Assembly: GCA_034359265.1 (NCBI GenBank)
Contig: CP136890.1
Coordinates: 43,808,501-43,872,500 of the forward strand
Direction of reading: 5' to 3'
Source of the DNA: Canna indica
Lineage: Eukaryota > Streptophyta > Magnoliopsida > Zingiberales > Cannaceae
DNA: 64,000 nt
Position 1 is the first letter of the stretch, and every line of letters begins with the position of its first letter. A model generated the notes under the pieces. It ran no database searches, had not been told where the DNA came from, and was given only the letters and a program-made list of their open reading frames with translations. The position numbers and the translations under genes were made by a program. Positions 1 to 10,568 of this stretch are shown here, one piece after another.

Positions 1-260
1 CTTGAGTATTCTTGCATACCTATTCATTGTGATGACACTAGTGCAATAAACTTAACGAAGAACCCTATTTTACACTCTAGAACCAAGCATATTGACTTAA
101 GGCATCATTTTCTTAGGAAAATGTGACTAAGGGAAATATATCGGTAGAATTTGTATCCACCGATAAACAACTTGCCGATATATTTACAAAACCCTTGGTT
201 GAAGAAAGCTTTACAAATTTAAGGATGCAATTAGGAATTTGTGCTTTTCCTAGTAATTAA
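1..260 (+). pseudogene. Ty1/copia (SIRE-like) RNase H C-terminus, left-truncated by the window
   Basis: The reading frame at base 1 gives the end of a plant copia RNase H domain, with the motifs HCDDTSAINL, NPILHSRTKHID and LRHHFLR. The frame breaks near base 122 (an apparent 1-nt change) and resumes in another frame as EFVSTDKQLADIFTKPL, the usual tail of copia pol, ending in a TAA at about 260. In the family this enzyme removes RNA from the RNA:DNA hybrid during reverse transcription. The frameshift means the copy is dead. RT and everything upstream lie outside the window. The identification as copia RNase H is firm; the SIRE/Maximus label rests on the tail motif and the long LTR that follows. 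Confidence 0.85.
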
Positions 261-764
261 AATGTTTTTCTTCAAAATGTATATGTGTTTCAAAACTTGC
301 ATTCTAGAAAGTATCATCACACCTATGTATTGCTCTGTAGTGGGGCTTTGCGACCTATTGGTGTTCGCCTTCTATAGGCTTACATTAATGGGGAGGACTA
401 TAGTGGTAGATGATACTTGGTTTTATGTCTTTCTTAATTTTTATGATGAAACTCATCAATTGTACCTTAATTCTTACCCTTTTTTATTGATGTCAAAAGG
501 GGGAGAAAAAGTAAGGTCACACTTGGTTTTTACGATGCATATAGTTAGGGTGAGTTATATAGTTAGGGGGAGTTAAAAATGATTTGCACATTGATAGGGG
601 GAACATAGGTTGAGTTATAAGTATTTGTATGCATGTGTTGAGTTTTATATCTTGTACACCTTAGACTCATGTATGCCTTAACTCAAACTCACAAACACTT
701 ATGCATATGCTTTCTTAAATTTTTTTTCTCCATGTTATGTTTGTCATCATCAAAAAGGGGGAGA
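261..764 (+). other. 3' untranslated region and polypurine tract of copia element A
   Basis: This stretch between the pol stop and the LTR holds no convincing gene; a 111-codon frame in it has no recognisable domain. It contains several G-rich runs (GGGGGAG) typical of SIRE-like 3' regions, and ends with the polypurine tract AAAAAGGGGGAGA at 752-764, directly against the LTR start TGTTGG. Confidence 0.75.
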
Positions 765-2178
765 TGTTGGCTGAAGGGTCTCTCTTAAGCCTCGATCTTT
801 ATTTTGATGATAACAAACAAGTATTTAATCCATGTGTGAAGTTTTGAGTTCACGTTGAGATTGCGATAAGCATGCCAAGTTCGCTCAAACGAAACAAAAG
901 AAAAGATCATCAAATAAACAGAAGAAGAAAACGTCAAACAAAGGCTTTTGCTTAAATCAAGTAGAAATCATGTAATATACCCCTAGGATAATTTTATCCC
1001 AAGCCAAAATGTAAAGTTATACAAGTCGAAACTTGGTAACCAAACTCATAAAAAAAGGCATGTAACAAAATTAAGTAAAAGTCAGCCTCAGGTTGAGTTC
1101 GGTCCACCGGTCGGTCGACCGAACAAGGTAGTATCGCTGGACCGGTCGACCGATTGTTGCAAAATATGGCAGTAGCCATTCGGTCGACTTGTCAGTCGAC
1201 CGTAGTTGGTGAAGAAATCGCAGACCGACTGAAGCCAAAAATTGGCAGAATGCTCATCGGCCGACCGATCGGTCGACCTGATTAGAGATCACGAATCGCG
1301 CGACCCTGGCTCCACTAATTCGGTCAACCAACTGGTCGACCGAATGTGGGATCGATAGAGTTGCTACAGTCGGTTGACCCGGCTGTCGACCGAACACTCA
1401 CATAAAGCCAGTGGTCGCATTGGCGATCGATCAGTTGGTCGACCGATGAATGACCGGCAAGCGATCGAACGGCGTCAACGGCTATTTTTTTGCCCGTTGA
1501 ACATTCCGTTCGGCTGAGGGGTTATAAATACCCCTCACCTAACTTCTTTAATCCTTCTTAGAAATTTTATTGAGCATTAAAGAAGTGATTTGAGCCTTCA
1601 ATTATGTCCGTCGACAACATTCTTCGAGCGTCTGCTTCCCTTCTTCCCTCAACTATGCTGCAACTCAAGATTCATCTTCCGACAAGTTGAAGGCTTGAAG
1701 GCTTGGGAAAGGAGCATTGGTTCATCTACAAATTCTTAAGCTCTTTTCATTGTATTTGAATTGTTATTTCAAACTTGTTATCATTTGTAATAGCTGCTAG
1801 GTGTGCTAGGGAAACACTTAGAGAAAACTTTGTAGAATTGTGTTTTGCCTAGGTGAATAGGATTGAGGGGTTCTCAGAGTGGTGAGAAGAGTGTCCTCAT
1901 TGTATTCAAAGGGAAACACAAGGTCTATAAAGTAATGATTAGAAATCCTTGGTGATGAGCCAAGGTAGTGGAGTAGGCAGTTGGCCGAACCACTATAATT
2001 CATCTTGTCTGCATTGCTTCCGATATTTGTTCATTATTGTTCTTGATATTTGATCACATTCACTGTTAAGAAATACTTGCACTTAAGTTAAGTTAAAATT
2101 GAGTAAAAAGAAAAATTGAGAAAATCTAATAGGGGACAGACACTATTCAACCCCCCTTCTAGTGTCGGATTTCCTACA
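765..2178 (+). repeat. 3' LTR of SIRE-like copia element A
   Basis: The LTR begins TGTTGGCTGAAGG right after the polypurine tract and ends CCTACA, so it has TG...CA ends and is about 1414 bp long. Its last ~60 bp (ATTCAACCCCCCTTCTAGTG) match the ends of other SIRE-like LTRs here. The next five bases, ATAAT, are the candidate target duplication; the left copy is outside the window. The U3 half carries the GGTCGACC palindrome cluster annotated separately. A TATA-like TTATAAATA lies at about 1523-1531. Confidence 0.85.
1095..1455. repeat. Cluster of imperfect GGTCGACC palindromes in the copia A LTR
   Basis: At intervals of roughly 35-70 bp the sequence repeats variants of the palindrome CGGTCGACCG, near 1105-1122, 1140-1152, 1179-1202, 1256-1277, 1319-1343, 1370-1395 and 1428-1444. 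Spacers between them are not conserved. Related motifs occur in the equivalent part of the other SIRE-like LTRs (about 2820-2900, 6990-7085, 45735-45835 and 48200-48340). Function is unknown. Confidence 0.75.
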
Positions 2179-2935
2179 ATAATATAGTGGTTCGGCCGCA
2201 ATGCCTACTGCACTATCTAAGCACCCCGCTTAGGATTTCCAAACTAGATTAATTAGTTTTCTTACAAAGAGGAATTTACACCGGAGAGTCTTCGCTCTTA
2301 AACCGAAGGCACTTCAACACCCGAAAGTATCCCTCTTTCATGCCGAGAGCACTCTCCCACATCAACCTAAGGACAACTCAACCAATCCTAGTAAATTACA
2401 TTTACACCGGTGGATTTAAGCTTTAACACCAAGGCAACCACCAACTCAATCAAACCTAGCGACCTAGGTTTACACACTTGATGTACAATGAAAATAAATA
2501 ACAAAATACAATAACAATTGGAGCAATAAACAAACAAAAATATACTTAGCTCCAAAAGAAATTCCCTAGTCCTATTGATGTCTCAAGGTGATGAATTGAT
2601 GAAGTTTGAGGGGTCAATCAAGAAGGTGAGGATCAAAGCTAGGGTTTACAAAGAATCTCTCAATGAAAATTTTAAGAGTGATCAAAGATGGCTCAATAAA
2701 AGTGGAGATCAATGAGGAAGGCTCTCATGGCTTCCTATTTATAAGTCATCAAAAGAAATGACTTTAACAACCATCCCAACTAGCAAAAAAATGCCTTTTG
2801 GCGCCGCCCAATCGCTGAGCCGGTCAAAGGCCGATCGACCGACCGAGCGATCGACCCATCGACCGGAGCGCTCTATTCTTTCTAGGCTTATTTCGATCGA
2901 CCAGCCTATCGTCCGGCCATAGAGTACTAGAAACC
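2179..2935 (-). repeat. SIRE-like copia LTR fragment B, minus strand
   Basis: From the motif TATAGTGGTTCGGCC onward this runs parallel to the 6355-7090 part of the complete minus-strand LTR at 6167-7757: the same blocks in the same order (CCGCTTAGGATTT, ACACCGG, ACCGAAGGCACTTC, CACCAAGGCAACCACCAACTC), ending with GATCGACC-type palindromes near 2830-2900. It abuts the end of LTR A, so element A probably inserted into it. There is no coding content. Confidence 0.75.
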
Positions 2936-4320
2936 CTAAATTGTAGGGTATCCTCCTACTTTGTTTGGTAACCCTAAAGTTGTAGGGTTTGGCATTCAGT
3001 ACTATTTTATATGGTTGATTAAATCTTAATTGTGAATTAAGAAATTAATTATCCATAAATCGTGAATATGTGTAATTAAGAATTAAACATAATTAATTTG
3101 ATTTTTGAAATCAAAAAAATCTGGAGGGAAATTTGATTTTTCCCATGCGCCTCATTCATAATTAATAGGAAAATCATTTATTTAGATAAATAATATATTT
3201 ATAGATAATTGATTTATTTAGATAAATCATGATTTTACAAAATTGGAATGTAATTTATCTACGTGAATAAAATTTCAATATGTTAGGAAACTAATTTATT
3301 TAGATAATTCTCATTCCTATCGATAAACTTTTAATTTATGGAGATAAATTAAATTTTAGATTTAAATAGATTTAATTAATTTTAAATAAATTATGAAGCC
3401 AATAAATATAAATTACCTTTTGGAGGCAAACCTGGATATTTTGGAAATCTGAGAGAGAATTAAGGGGAGGGGCCAAGTCTTTGCTTATAGCCGCCTCCTC
3501 CCATTCTTTATATAGTGGCTGAACCTCCTCTTGGAGGGTAAGAGAGATTTGCATCATCTCGAGGAGCCAAAAAGGAAGAAGTTTCTTCTTCCTAGGGTGG
3601 CTGACCGCTTTCCTCCCCTTCTTTGAGTTTTACCACAAGTCGGAGAGGCGTTTCTCTTCACCTTGGGGTGCTGCCCCTTACTTCCTTTGGGGGAGTCCTA
3701 AGAGGACAACAAGGTATCTTCTTGTTCCTTTGGAGTTTTTATTTCGCGTTTTGGTCATGTTTACGAACCGTTCACTCCCTAAACGTCATTCTGCCCGATT
3801 TTGGTTTACGAGGGTCTTTGAGTCATTTTCTTGGCTCCACGGTTCATGCGATGAATTGAGATTGAAGCTTGCGGTCCATATTGATTTTGGACATAATTCT
3901 AACTCAAAAATCCCATGGGTTCATGGTTGAACAGCCCCAAGAACCAAAAAATTCAGCATGTGTTGTTTGAACCATTTTGGGTGGAAACGTGATTGGATTT
4001 GTGTGATTTCGGATTATATTTTTTCCATTATTTTTCATATATGATGTGATGCATGAAAGGATGATTTTGGATGAGCCCTATGTGAATGTGAATGTGTGTA
4101 ATCATGGTTGTGTTGATTGCTTGTAATGGTTATAAAATTTCAGCATTGTAAGTTTTGAATAGGGCCTGTGTACCCATGCCTTCGTGTTGAAAAATATGAT
4201 TGTAATTCACCTCTACTTCTCCTAAAACCTTTCCCAAGGGTTGTTTGAGGTCTTCTTCTTTTAGTTTTGTAAAATAAGATGTCTAGAGGCTCTTTAGCGA
4301 TACCGATTGTGGTTCTCACA
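2936..4320 (+). repeat. AT-rich LTR-like repeat, family X, plus leader shared with Tork-like copia
   Basis: From about 2936 to 3950 this is the reverse complement of the repeats at 7758-8534 and 53300-54395: the same AT-rich core (GATAAATTA repeats) and a shared CTACAATTTAGGG-type block. Bases 3960-4290 match, inverted, the leader at 19170-19439. Short frames in 3372-3930 have no recognisable domain. I read the stretch as a diverged 5' LTR and leader of the copia remnant that follows, but I could not define clean TG/CA ends or a primer-binding site. Confidence 0.55.
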
Positions 4321-4331
4321 TTTGTAACTCG

Positions 4332-5470
4332 TTGCCGGGGTTGAGAAAAAGTAGAATGTTGAACAAGGGCGACTACGGCCTCTGGGTAGGCAATGGCACA
4401 AGAGTTGCAGCTTTAGCCGTAGGAACCTATTGTTTATGTCTGCCTTTTAGCAAGACAATTAAATTTAATAATTATTATTACATTCCAGTTTTAATAAAGA
4501 ATATTATTTCTGTTTCCTTGTTACTTGAACAAGGTTATAAAATATCTTTAAAGGGCAATTGTTGCCACATATATCATTTTGATGAGTTATATGGAACTAG
4601 ACGAATTTCGAATGGTTTAATGATCTTAGATGTAACAGATAATATTTTTCTTGTTGAAACACACAAAAGATAAAGAGATAATTTGAACCTCATCTATCTT
4701 TGGCATTTGTGACTCGATCATATTAATGAGAATCAGATCAACAGGTTGTATAAAGACGAGTTATTTGACCCATTCGATTTAGAATCGATGCCAACTTGTG
4801 AATCCTGTCTCAAGGGAAAAATGACCAAGTCCCCCTTCACTGGACGTAATGAGAGGGCCGCTAAGTTGTTAGAGTTGGTTCACACAGATATATGCGGACC
4901 GATAACAACTCAAGCCAAAGGTGGGTATTCCTACTTCATCACGTTTACAAACAATGCATCTAGGTTTGGATATGTCTACTTGTTGAGACATAAGTTCGAT
5001 GCTTTTGAAAGGTTCAAAGAGTATAGGGTTGAGATTGAGAAACAAGTAGGGGAAAGTATTAAAACCCTTCGATCTACTGAGTTCCTAAGTTATCTCAAGG
5101 ACAATGGGATTGTCTCATAATGGACCCCTCCTGGCACACTACAACATAATGAAGTGTTCGAGAGGAGGAATCACAAATTGCTAGATATGATGCGGTCCAT
5201 GCTTTACTGATCTCCCGATTTCTTTTTGGGGATATGCGCTAGAAACCTCTATCTACCTTCTTATAATAAGGTTCCCACAAAATTTGTCTCTAGTACACCA
5301 AATGAGCAATGGAGTGGCAAGAAACCAAGTCTGAGGCATCTCAAGATTTGGGGTTGTCCTGCGTTCGTAAAGAAGTTGGAGTCAGATAAACTTTAATCTA
5401 AATCAACAAGGTGTAGGTATGTGGGATACCCTAAAGAGAGTTTAGGGTATTACTTCTACCCTTTCTGTAG
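4332..5470 (+). pseudogene. Ty1/copia (Tork-like) GAG-pre-integrase and integrase remnant
   Basis: The first frame (4332-4673) carries a GAG-pre-integrase segment with NIISVSLLLEQGYKISL. A second frame (4746-5120) carries CESCLKGKMTKSPF, the HTDICGPI block with the first catalytic Asp, and YSYFITFTNNASRFGYVYL. Beyond a stop at 5118-5120 the same frame family continues as QWTPPGTLQHNEV, then LRHLKIWGCPAFVKK, then RYVGYPKESLGYYFY near 5470. Integrase inserts the element cDNA. The second catalytic Asp block reads LRSTE rather than the expected LRSDRG, and several stops interrupt the frame, so it is non-functional. Gag proper, RT and RNase H are missing; sequence after ~5470 belongs to a minus-strand element. 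Confidence 0.85.
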
Positions 5471-5499
5471 GCAACTGAACAAAAGATACCCTAAAGATA

Positions 5500-6098
5500 A
5501 ACTATTACTTTTGAGATGGCTTCATAGTTATGGCAAGAGGATGCTTCTCTTGAATAAGATGATGATGTGGAAGCGTTTGACCTCTTCTTTGCCTTGTTCT
5601 TCATGGAAGGACAATTTTTCTTCACATGCCCCTTTTCCTTGCATGCATGACATGCTACCTTCCTTTTTCGGCTCTTGGAGCTACTCCTTTTACTAGAAGA
5701 GCTATGGGCATCAAAACCAAGATTAGTGGTAGGTGAATGACCATTGTCACCACTACCTTCATTAGAAGTGTCAATCTCTTCGCTCTTGGCTTAATCATAT
5801 AGCACGTTTAAAGTTGCCCAAATATCAAAAGCCGAAATACAATGCATGACATTTTCAAAGATATTATTTTCCAAAGAACAAAATATGCAATTTGCAGCTT
5901 TAGCATTTAATTCAAACATATCAATTTGTTCTTGGGTTCATGCATTCATGTTTTCCTTAGGTTCAATATATTGAATCTTTACCGTGTTAAAAACACCTAA
6001 ACCTTGCGTCTTTAGGAAGGTGTACATCCTAGACTTCCAAAGACCAAAGTTTGATTCATCGAACCTAGGAGGTATGGAAACAACTGAGTTTAGTGTCA
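5500..6098 (-). pseudogene. SIRE-like copia gag, decayed
   Basis: Read on the minus strand from an ATG near 6098, the translation begins MTLNSVVSIPPRFDESNF and continues GLWKSRMYTFLKTQGLG, the usual N-terminus of plant copia gag (DUF4219/UBN2 type). After an internal stop and what looks like a large deletion near 5780 it resumes with a Ser/Lys-rich linker and a CCHC zinc knuckle (CHACKEKGHVKKNC) near 5600-5665, followed by SMKNKAKKR. Gag coats the RNA in the virus-like particle. It lies 3' of a primer-binding site and 5' LTR on the same strand. Stops at about 5935 and 5790 make it a pseudogene. Its 3' end is cut at the junction with the Tork-like remnant. Confidence 0.8.
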
Positions 6099-6152
6099 TT
6101 TCCGGATCGAGACTAGATGTAGACGAGATGGTGAAATCTCAATCCACGACCC

Positions 6153-6164
6153 GCTTTGATACCA
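6153..6164 (-). other. Primer-binding site of copia element C
   Basis: The minus strand reads TGGTATCAAAGC, one mismatch from TGGTATCAGAGC, the usual complement of the initiator tRNA-Met 3' end. It lies two bases inside the LTR boundary, which fixes the LTR at 6167 upward as a 5' LTR on the minus strand. Confidence 0.8.
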
Positions 6165-6166
6165 AA

Positions 6167-7757
6167 TGTTGGTGAAATGGCCTACACTAGAGGGGGGGGG
6201 ATGAATAGAGTGTTTGCTAAATCTTTTCATCTAATTCCAGTTTTACACATTTTCTTAAACTACTTAGGCAATTCATAAATGAAGTAGCAAGCGGAAGCAA
6301 GATATAAATGATAAGCAATAAGATTCGCCAAGTAAACAATGCTAACACAATGATTTATAGTGGTTCGGCCCCAATGCCTACTCCAATACCAAATCACCCG
6401 CTTAGGATTTTCAAACTAGTTTAACTAGATTAATTAGTTTCCTTACAATGAGGACTTTACACCGGAAAGTCTCCGCTCTCAAACCGAAGGCACTTCCACA
6501 CCCGAAAGTATCCCGCCTTCCTAACGAGAGCACTCTCCCACCTTAACCTACGAACAACTCAACTAATCTTAGTAAACTACGTTTACACCGGTGGAATTAA
6601 GCCTTAACACCAAGGCAACCACCAACTCAATCAAACCTAGCAACCTAGGTTTACACATTCGTAAATACAATGAAATAAATAATAAAATACACAAGTAATG
6701 AAGCAAATAAACAATACAACTTATACTTAGCTCCAAACACGAGTCCTAGTTCCTGTTGATGCCTCAATGATGAATCGTTCGAAGCTTGAAGGCAAGATCA
6801 AGGATGTATCATGGAAACTAGGGTTATCAAAGGGATGGCTCAAGAAAAGCTTTGAGAATGATCAAGAATAGCTCAACGGAATCATGGATCATGCGAAGAA
6901 GGCTCTCATGGTCTTGTATTTATAGACCATGAAGAGTTGGCCTCAAACATCCAACTCAATGGCTAGAAAAATAGTCATTTCCGTCGTTCGATCATTTGCC
7001 GATCGATCATCGGTCGACTAATCGAGTGATCGAATGCATTCTGCCACTTTTCGGCACCATTCGATCGATCGACCGGTCGACTGAAACTGGAAAATCAAGG
7101 GAGTTTCCCTATTTTTTTTGCTAGTTTATTCATTTTTGGATTCTGTCATCGCTAAGTCCTCTTATATAACATTTCTTAACTTTAAGTTAATTACTTTAAA
7201 ACATAAATATTATATAAGGATTACCCCCCACTTGAATTCAATAAAAATATCTAAAAAATCAAAATCCTTAAGAATCAAAATCTAACATTTGGGGTCTAGT
7301 ACAAATTTTTGAAAAATAGAAATTTTATAATCATCTGGGTCAAATATGGGTAGGCTAAAGGCTTCCAAATAATACTTAAAAATATCTCGTTATCTAGTTT
7401 TTATCTAAGGAACAATTACTGAGACTTTTGGTGCCAAGAAAATATCAAGGTCATATACCTCTCCAATGAGCTCCCTAGGCTTAGTGAATTTCAGGATCGT
7501 TTTTTGATTTTCTAGTTTTTCATGTTTTGGGGTTCGGGTTTGGTTTTTGGGTTTCTTTGCTTCATCATGAGGATTTCTTTGACGAGCATCGACAAGCATC
7601 CTTGCCGATTTCTTTGATTTCTCTGATTTTTTCGATCGAGGACGTCGAGCGCTAACCGATTTGGAACTTGAAAGTATTTCTCAATCAAAACATTAGTTCC
7701 ATATTTGTTATCATCAAAACCGAGATTAAGACCAATGTTGAAAACCTTATGCCAACA
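6167..7757 (-). repeat. 5' LTR of SIRE-like copia element C
   Basis: On the minus strand the LTR starts TGTTGGCATAAGG at 7757 and ends ...CACCAACA at 6167, about 1591 bp. It contains the block near 6360-6670 shared with LTR B and, at about 6990-7085, the GATCGACC/GGTCGAC palindromes. A 9-10 G run at 6193-6202 is the complement of the C-run at the LTR end of this family. The 192- and 195-bp frames inside it look like chance frames. Confidence 0.85.
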
Positions 7758-8534
7758 ATGAAGAACTAATTAACCAACCCCTCCCTATGGGGTGTTCGAC
7801 CACTATATAGAGAGAGGGGGGCGGGGCTATAAGAGTAGACCCAGCCCCCTAAAAACACTCTCCCAAGAATTCAAAATTTTGAGATTTGCCTCCAAAAATA
7901 ATTTATATTTTAATGGCTTCATAATTAATTAAATATAAACTTTAATTTATCTCCATAAATTAAGAGGCTATAAACAAGAATGATCATTATCTAAATAAAC
8001 CAATCTTCTAAACAATAGGAAGGAGGTTTATCTAAATGATTTGATTTCCTATTAATTAATAGAATTATGATTTATCCTCATAAATCATATATCTATTAAT
8101 TTTATGATTTATCTCTATAAACCAACTTCTTATTAATTAGGATTTATCCAAATAAATTAATTCTCAATTAATTGGTTAGGCTCATGGTTAGAAACAAATT
8201 TTCCGACCATGTATATTTGATTCAAAATAAAATTATATTTAATTCATAACTAAATACATTCTCGGTGAAGTAGTTAAATAAATATTTAATTCATAATTAA
8301 ATTTAATCAACTACATAAAATATAATCATGTGCCAATCGCTACAATTTAGGGATGCCCTACAAATTAGAGTTACCGAGGAACTCCTTCATCGTGCATTCG
8401 TTGCTATAGGAAACACATTTCCTATTATGTCTGTAAACGAGATTCGTTATCGAGTTGTTGCATGTCCATGCTAGTAGACATATAGTTCTGCATTCGGACT
8501 TTATCTCATAAGGTCTGTTACAAGGTTAGACTGT
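7758..8534 (-). repeat. Family X AT-rich repeat, truncated by gypsy element 1
   Basis: No gene is seen. The sequence matches 53300-53740 in the same orientation (TTTGCCTCCAAAA, ACCGAGGAACTCCTTC, GCATGTCCATGCTAGTAGAC, ATCTCATAAGGTC) and 2936-3560 inverted. It stops exactly where the gypsy 1 LTR begins, so gypsy 1 probably inserted into it. It is probably an LTR of a copia family. Its left edge touches the start of LTR C, suggesting C also inserted here. Confidence 0.6.
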
Positions 8535-9194
8535 TGTCACGCCCCAAACTCAGGGTCACGTGATCGGCCAGGGTATACGTGCTTATACCCCGCAGCCTAA
8601 CTCATGCATATGCCAACTCATAAAATATAGCGGAAGAAATAAACAACTTTTTAATTATAAAAGAGAAACGAAAATAGATTTCATTTAAACAGTAAAGTTT
8701 TTTAGCAAAAAGTTCAAGTGCAGAAATAACTGAATCAAGGAGCAACAGTTCTGATAATCAAATAAAATTTGAATAAAAACATGAATGTCCCCACGGGACT
8801 ACAACTCCAAAACACCAAATCACAAGTGTATGACAAAACTACTACAGACTCGACTACAACCCCTAACTAGGATTGCTGTGAGATCATTGTAGCTCCTCTT
8901 CCATCCAGCCGCGCCAAGTACTCTAGCCCACCTCACCGGTCATGCTCTACAAAACAAAAATAATGACAACGGGTGACTTCAAAGAACTCAGTGAGCGGTT
9001 CTACCAACCCCCACGAAAAACCAATCACAAAGATAAAGCATAAGCAAAACAACTATCTCAAACAGGAATAAGGCCACGAGGGTGTGACCAGCTATCAGGC
9101 CATTTGGCTACCACTGCCCGAAGGTATCCATCACTCTATCAGTTAAGTATAACAGGTCTAAGCTTACCATGCCCTAAGGAAACAACATATACTA

Positions 9195-9620
9195 GGATAA
9201 TCGGGATTGGCCCATCCGAACTTATCCAAATATAAAGAAACTCGGGAGCAATCGGGATTGGCTCATCCGAACTTGCTCCACGAGACGCAAAGGAATAGTC
9301 GGGATTCGCCCATCCAAACTTGCCCCTTTAAGATATCACAGGAATAATCAGGATTTGCTCGTCCGAACTTATTCCTTAAAAGCAACTCGGGAATAATAGG
9401 GATTTGCCCGTCCGAACTTATTCCACGAGGCCACACAGGAACAATCGGGATTTGCCCATCCGAACTTTTTCCAAAAGATAACGTAGGAATAATCGGGATT
9501 TGCCCATCCGAACATATTCCTTTAAATATAAAATCTTGGGAACAATCGGGATTTGCCCATCCGAACTTGTTCCACAAGATACGCATGAACAATTGGGATT
9601 TGCCCATCCGAACTTGTTCC
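9195..9620. repeat. Array of nine stem-loop units with covarying stems
   Basis: Nine units of 33-35 bases start at 9195, 9245, 9292, 9341, 9390, 9438, 9486, 9539 and 9586, spaced 47-53 bp apart. Each has a variable outer arm, a conserved core (TCGGGATTTGCCCATCCGAAC, with its own inner TCGG-AT/ATCCGA pairing) and a second arm complementary to the first. Outer arms differ between units but stay paired: GGATAA/TTATCC (unit 1), GGAGCAA/TTGCTCC (2), GGAATAA/TTATTCC (4, 5), GGAACAA/TTGTTCC (8). Unit 3 is broken and units 6, 7 and 9 carry one mismatch each. Changes on both arms that keep pairing suggest selection for, or copying of, a folded structure. Confidence 0.85.
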
Positions 9621-10142
9621 ATAGGTTGGGAATTAGCCATCCAACCTTCCGGGTCTAGCTCGCAATCCGGCTCCTAACCAAGCCTCTCCACCATTCAATA
9701 AGATATGGCACAACATGACCTAACTGGTTCAAGAACACGAGGAAACCCGAGAAAGGAGGGGTAAAACTACTCACATGACAAGGAAGAAAGATTAGAGGAG
9801 AATTTCCGATCAATGGCCTTTGAATCCGGCTCCAAGGGATGGCGTATCGGCTCAAAGAAGGGGAAAGAGGGGGGGGGGGCGGTGGCTCCACTCCAAGCCG
9901 TCGGCTTCAAGAAAGGGGAAGAAGGAGAGGGGTGGCTCGGCTTGGCTGGGGGCTCCTCTCTGCTTGACTCCAAGAGAAAGAGAGAAAGAGAGGAAGGGGA
10001 GGGGCGGTAGGTTCGGCGGCTGCAGCTTGAGGACGGTGGCTCCAAGGAAGGGAAGATGGGCGGCTGGCTCGGCTTGGCTCCTCTCTCCTTTCACGGCTTG
10101 TGCGGCTCCAATAGGGAGCCGCAAGCCCTTGGGGGGGGGGGA

Positions 10143-10149
10143 TTTTATA
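10143..10149 (-). promoter_or_regulatory. Candidate TATA box of the gypsy 1 LTR
   Basis: The minus strand reads TATAAAA within GGGATTATAAAATCCCCC, about 335 bp into the LTR. If it is used, transcription would start near 10110 and the hairpin array (9620-9195) would lie within the transcribed leader. This is a motif match only. Confidence 0.35.
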
Positions 10150-10568
10150 ATCCCTTCCCACCTCGTCAACCCTAATCTTCTTTAACCCACATTCGCCTCA
10201 ACCCGGATCCGCAACCCGCTAACCCAAAATACCCCATACTAACACGTGCATCAACCACATACACACCCATATGCAACATGATCAATAATCATGCACACAT
10301 GCAACAACATAATTAAATAAATTCATTACGAAAGCAAGAAATTACATAATTCATATTCCTACTTACCCGAGCTCGCAAGCTCGCACCGGACCATGAGTCA
10401 ACTCGGCTCGACCTTGGACTAGCCCGCTAGGCTGACAACCACAACATAAATGGAAAACCAATATTAATATCTAGTATATTACAATCCTCCATCCTTAAAG
10501 AAAATTCGTCCTCGAATTTTGGAAAAATAAATTTGAGGACTTACCAGATTTTCAAACAATGAAGGATA

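Larger units (their letters stand above)
8535..10483 (-). repeat. 3' LTR of gypsy element 1
   Basis: The plus strand shows TGTCACGCCCCAAACTCAGG at the left end and ...TAGTATATTACA at the right end, so the minus-strand LTR runs TGTAATATAC...GGGCGTGACA, about 1949 bp. The first 1190 bp align with the second LTR. It contains a nine-unit hairpin array (9195-9620), purine/pyrimidine-skewed GC-rich sequence (9655-10185) with poly-G runs near 9868 and 10131, and a TATA-like box near 10143. Overlapping frames of 80-125 codons on both strands across this part are composition artefacts. Confidence 0.9.

Noticed and set aside
241..576. 111-codon frame after copia RNase H
   Set aside because: It lies in the 3' untranslated region before the polypurine tract; no domain, and AT-rich DNA readily gives such frames.
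6193..6202. Run of G bases as a functional signal
   Set aside because: It is the complement of the C-rich tail present at the 3' end of every SIRE-like LTR here.
9195..9620. CRISPR-like array (regular ~35-base palindromic repeats)
   Set aside because: The window is clearly plant DNA, the spacers are short and not unique, and the array lies inside an LTR and is repeated in the partner LTR.
9263..9640. 125-codon repetitive minus-strand frame
   Set aside because: It is a translation of the hairpin array; the repeat unit, not a protein, explains it.
10131..10141. G-quadruplex (poly-G run)
   Set aside because: A single long G run is not four separated tracts; it is probably slippage in LTR sequence.
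9655..10185. Overlapping frames of 65-121 codons on both strands
   Set aside because: The region is purine/pyrimidine-skewed GC-rich LTR sequence with poly-G runs; frames are Pro/Ser/Arg-rich on opposite strands and carry no domain.
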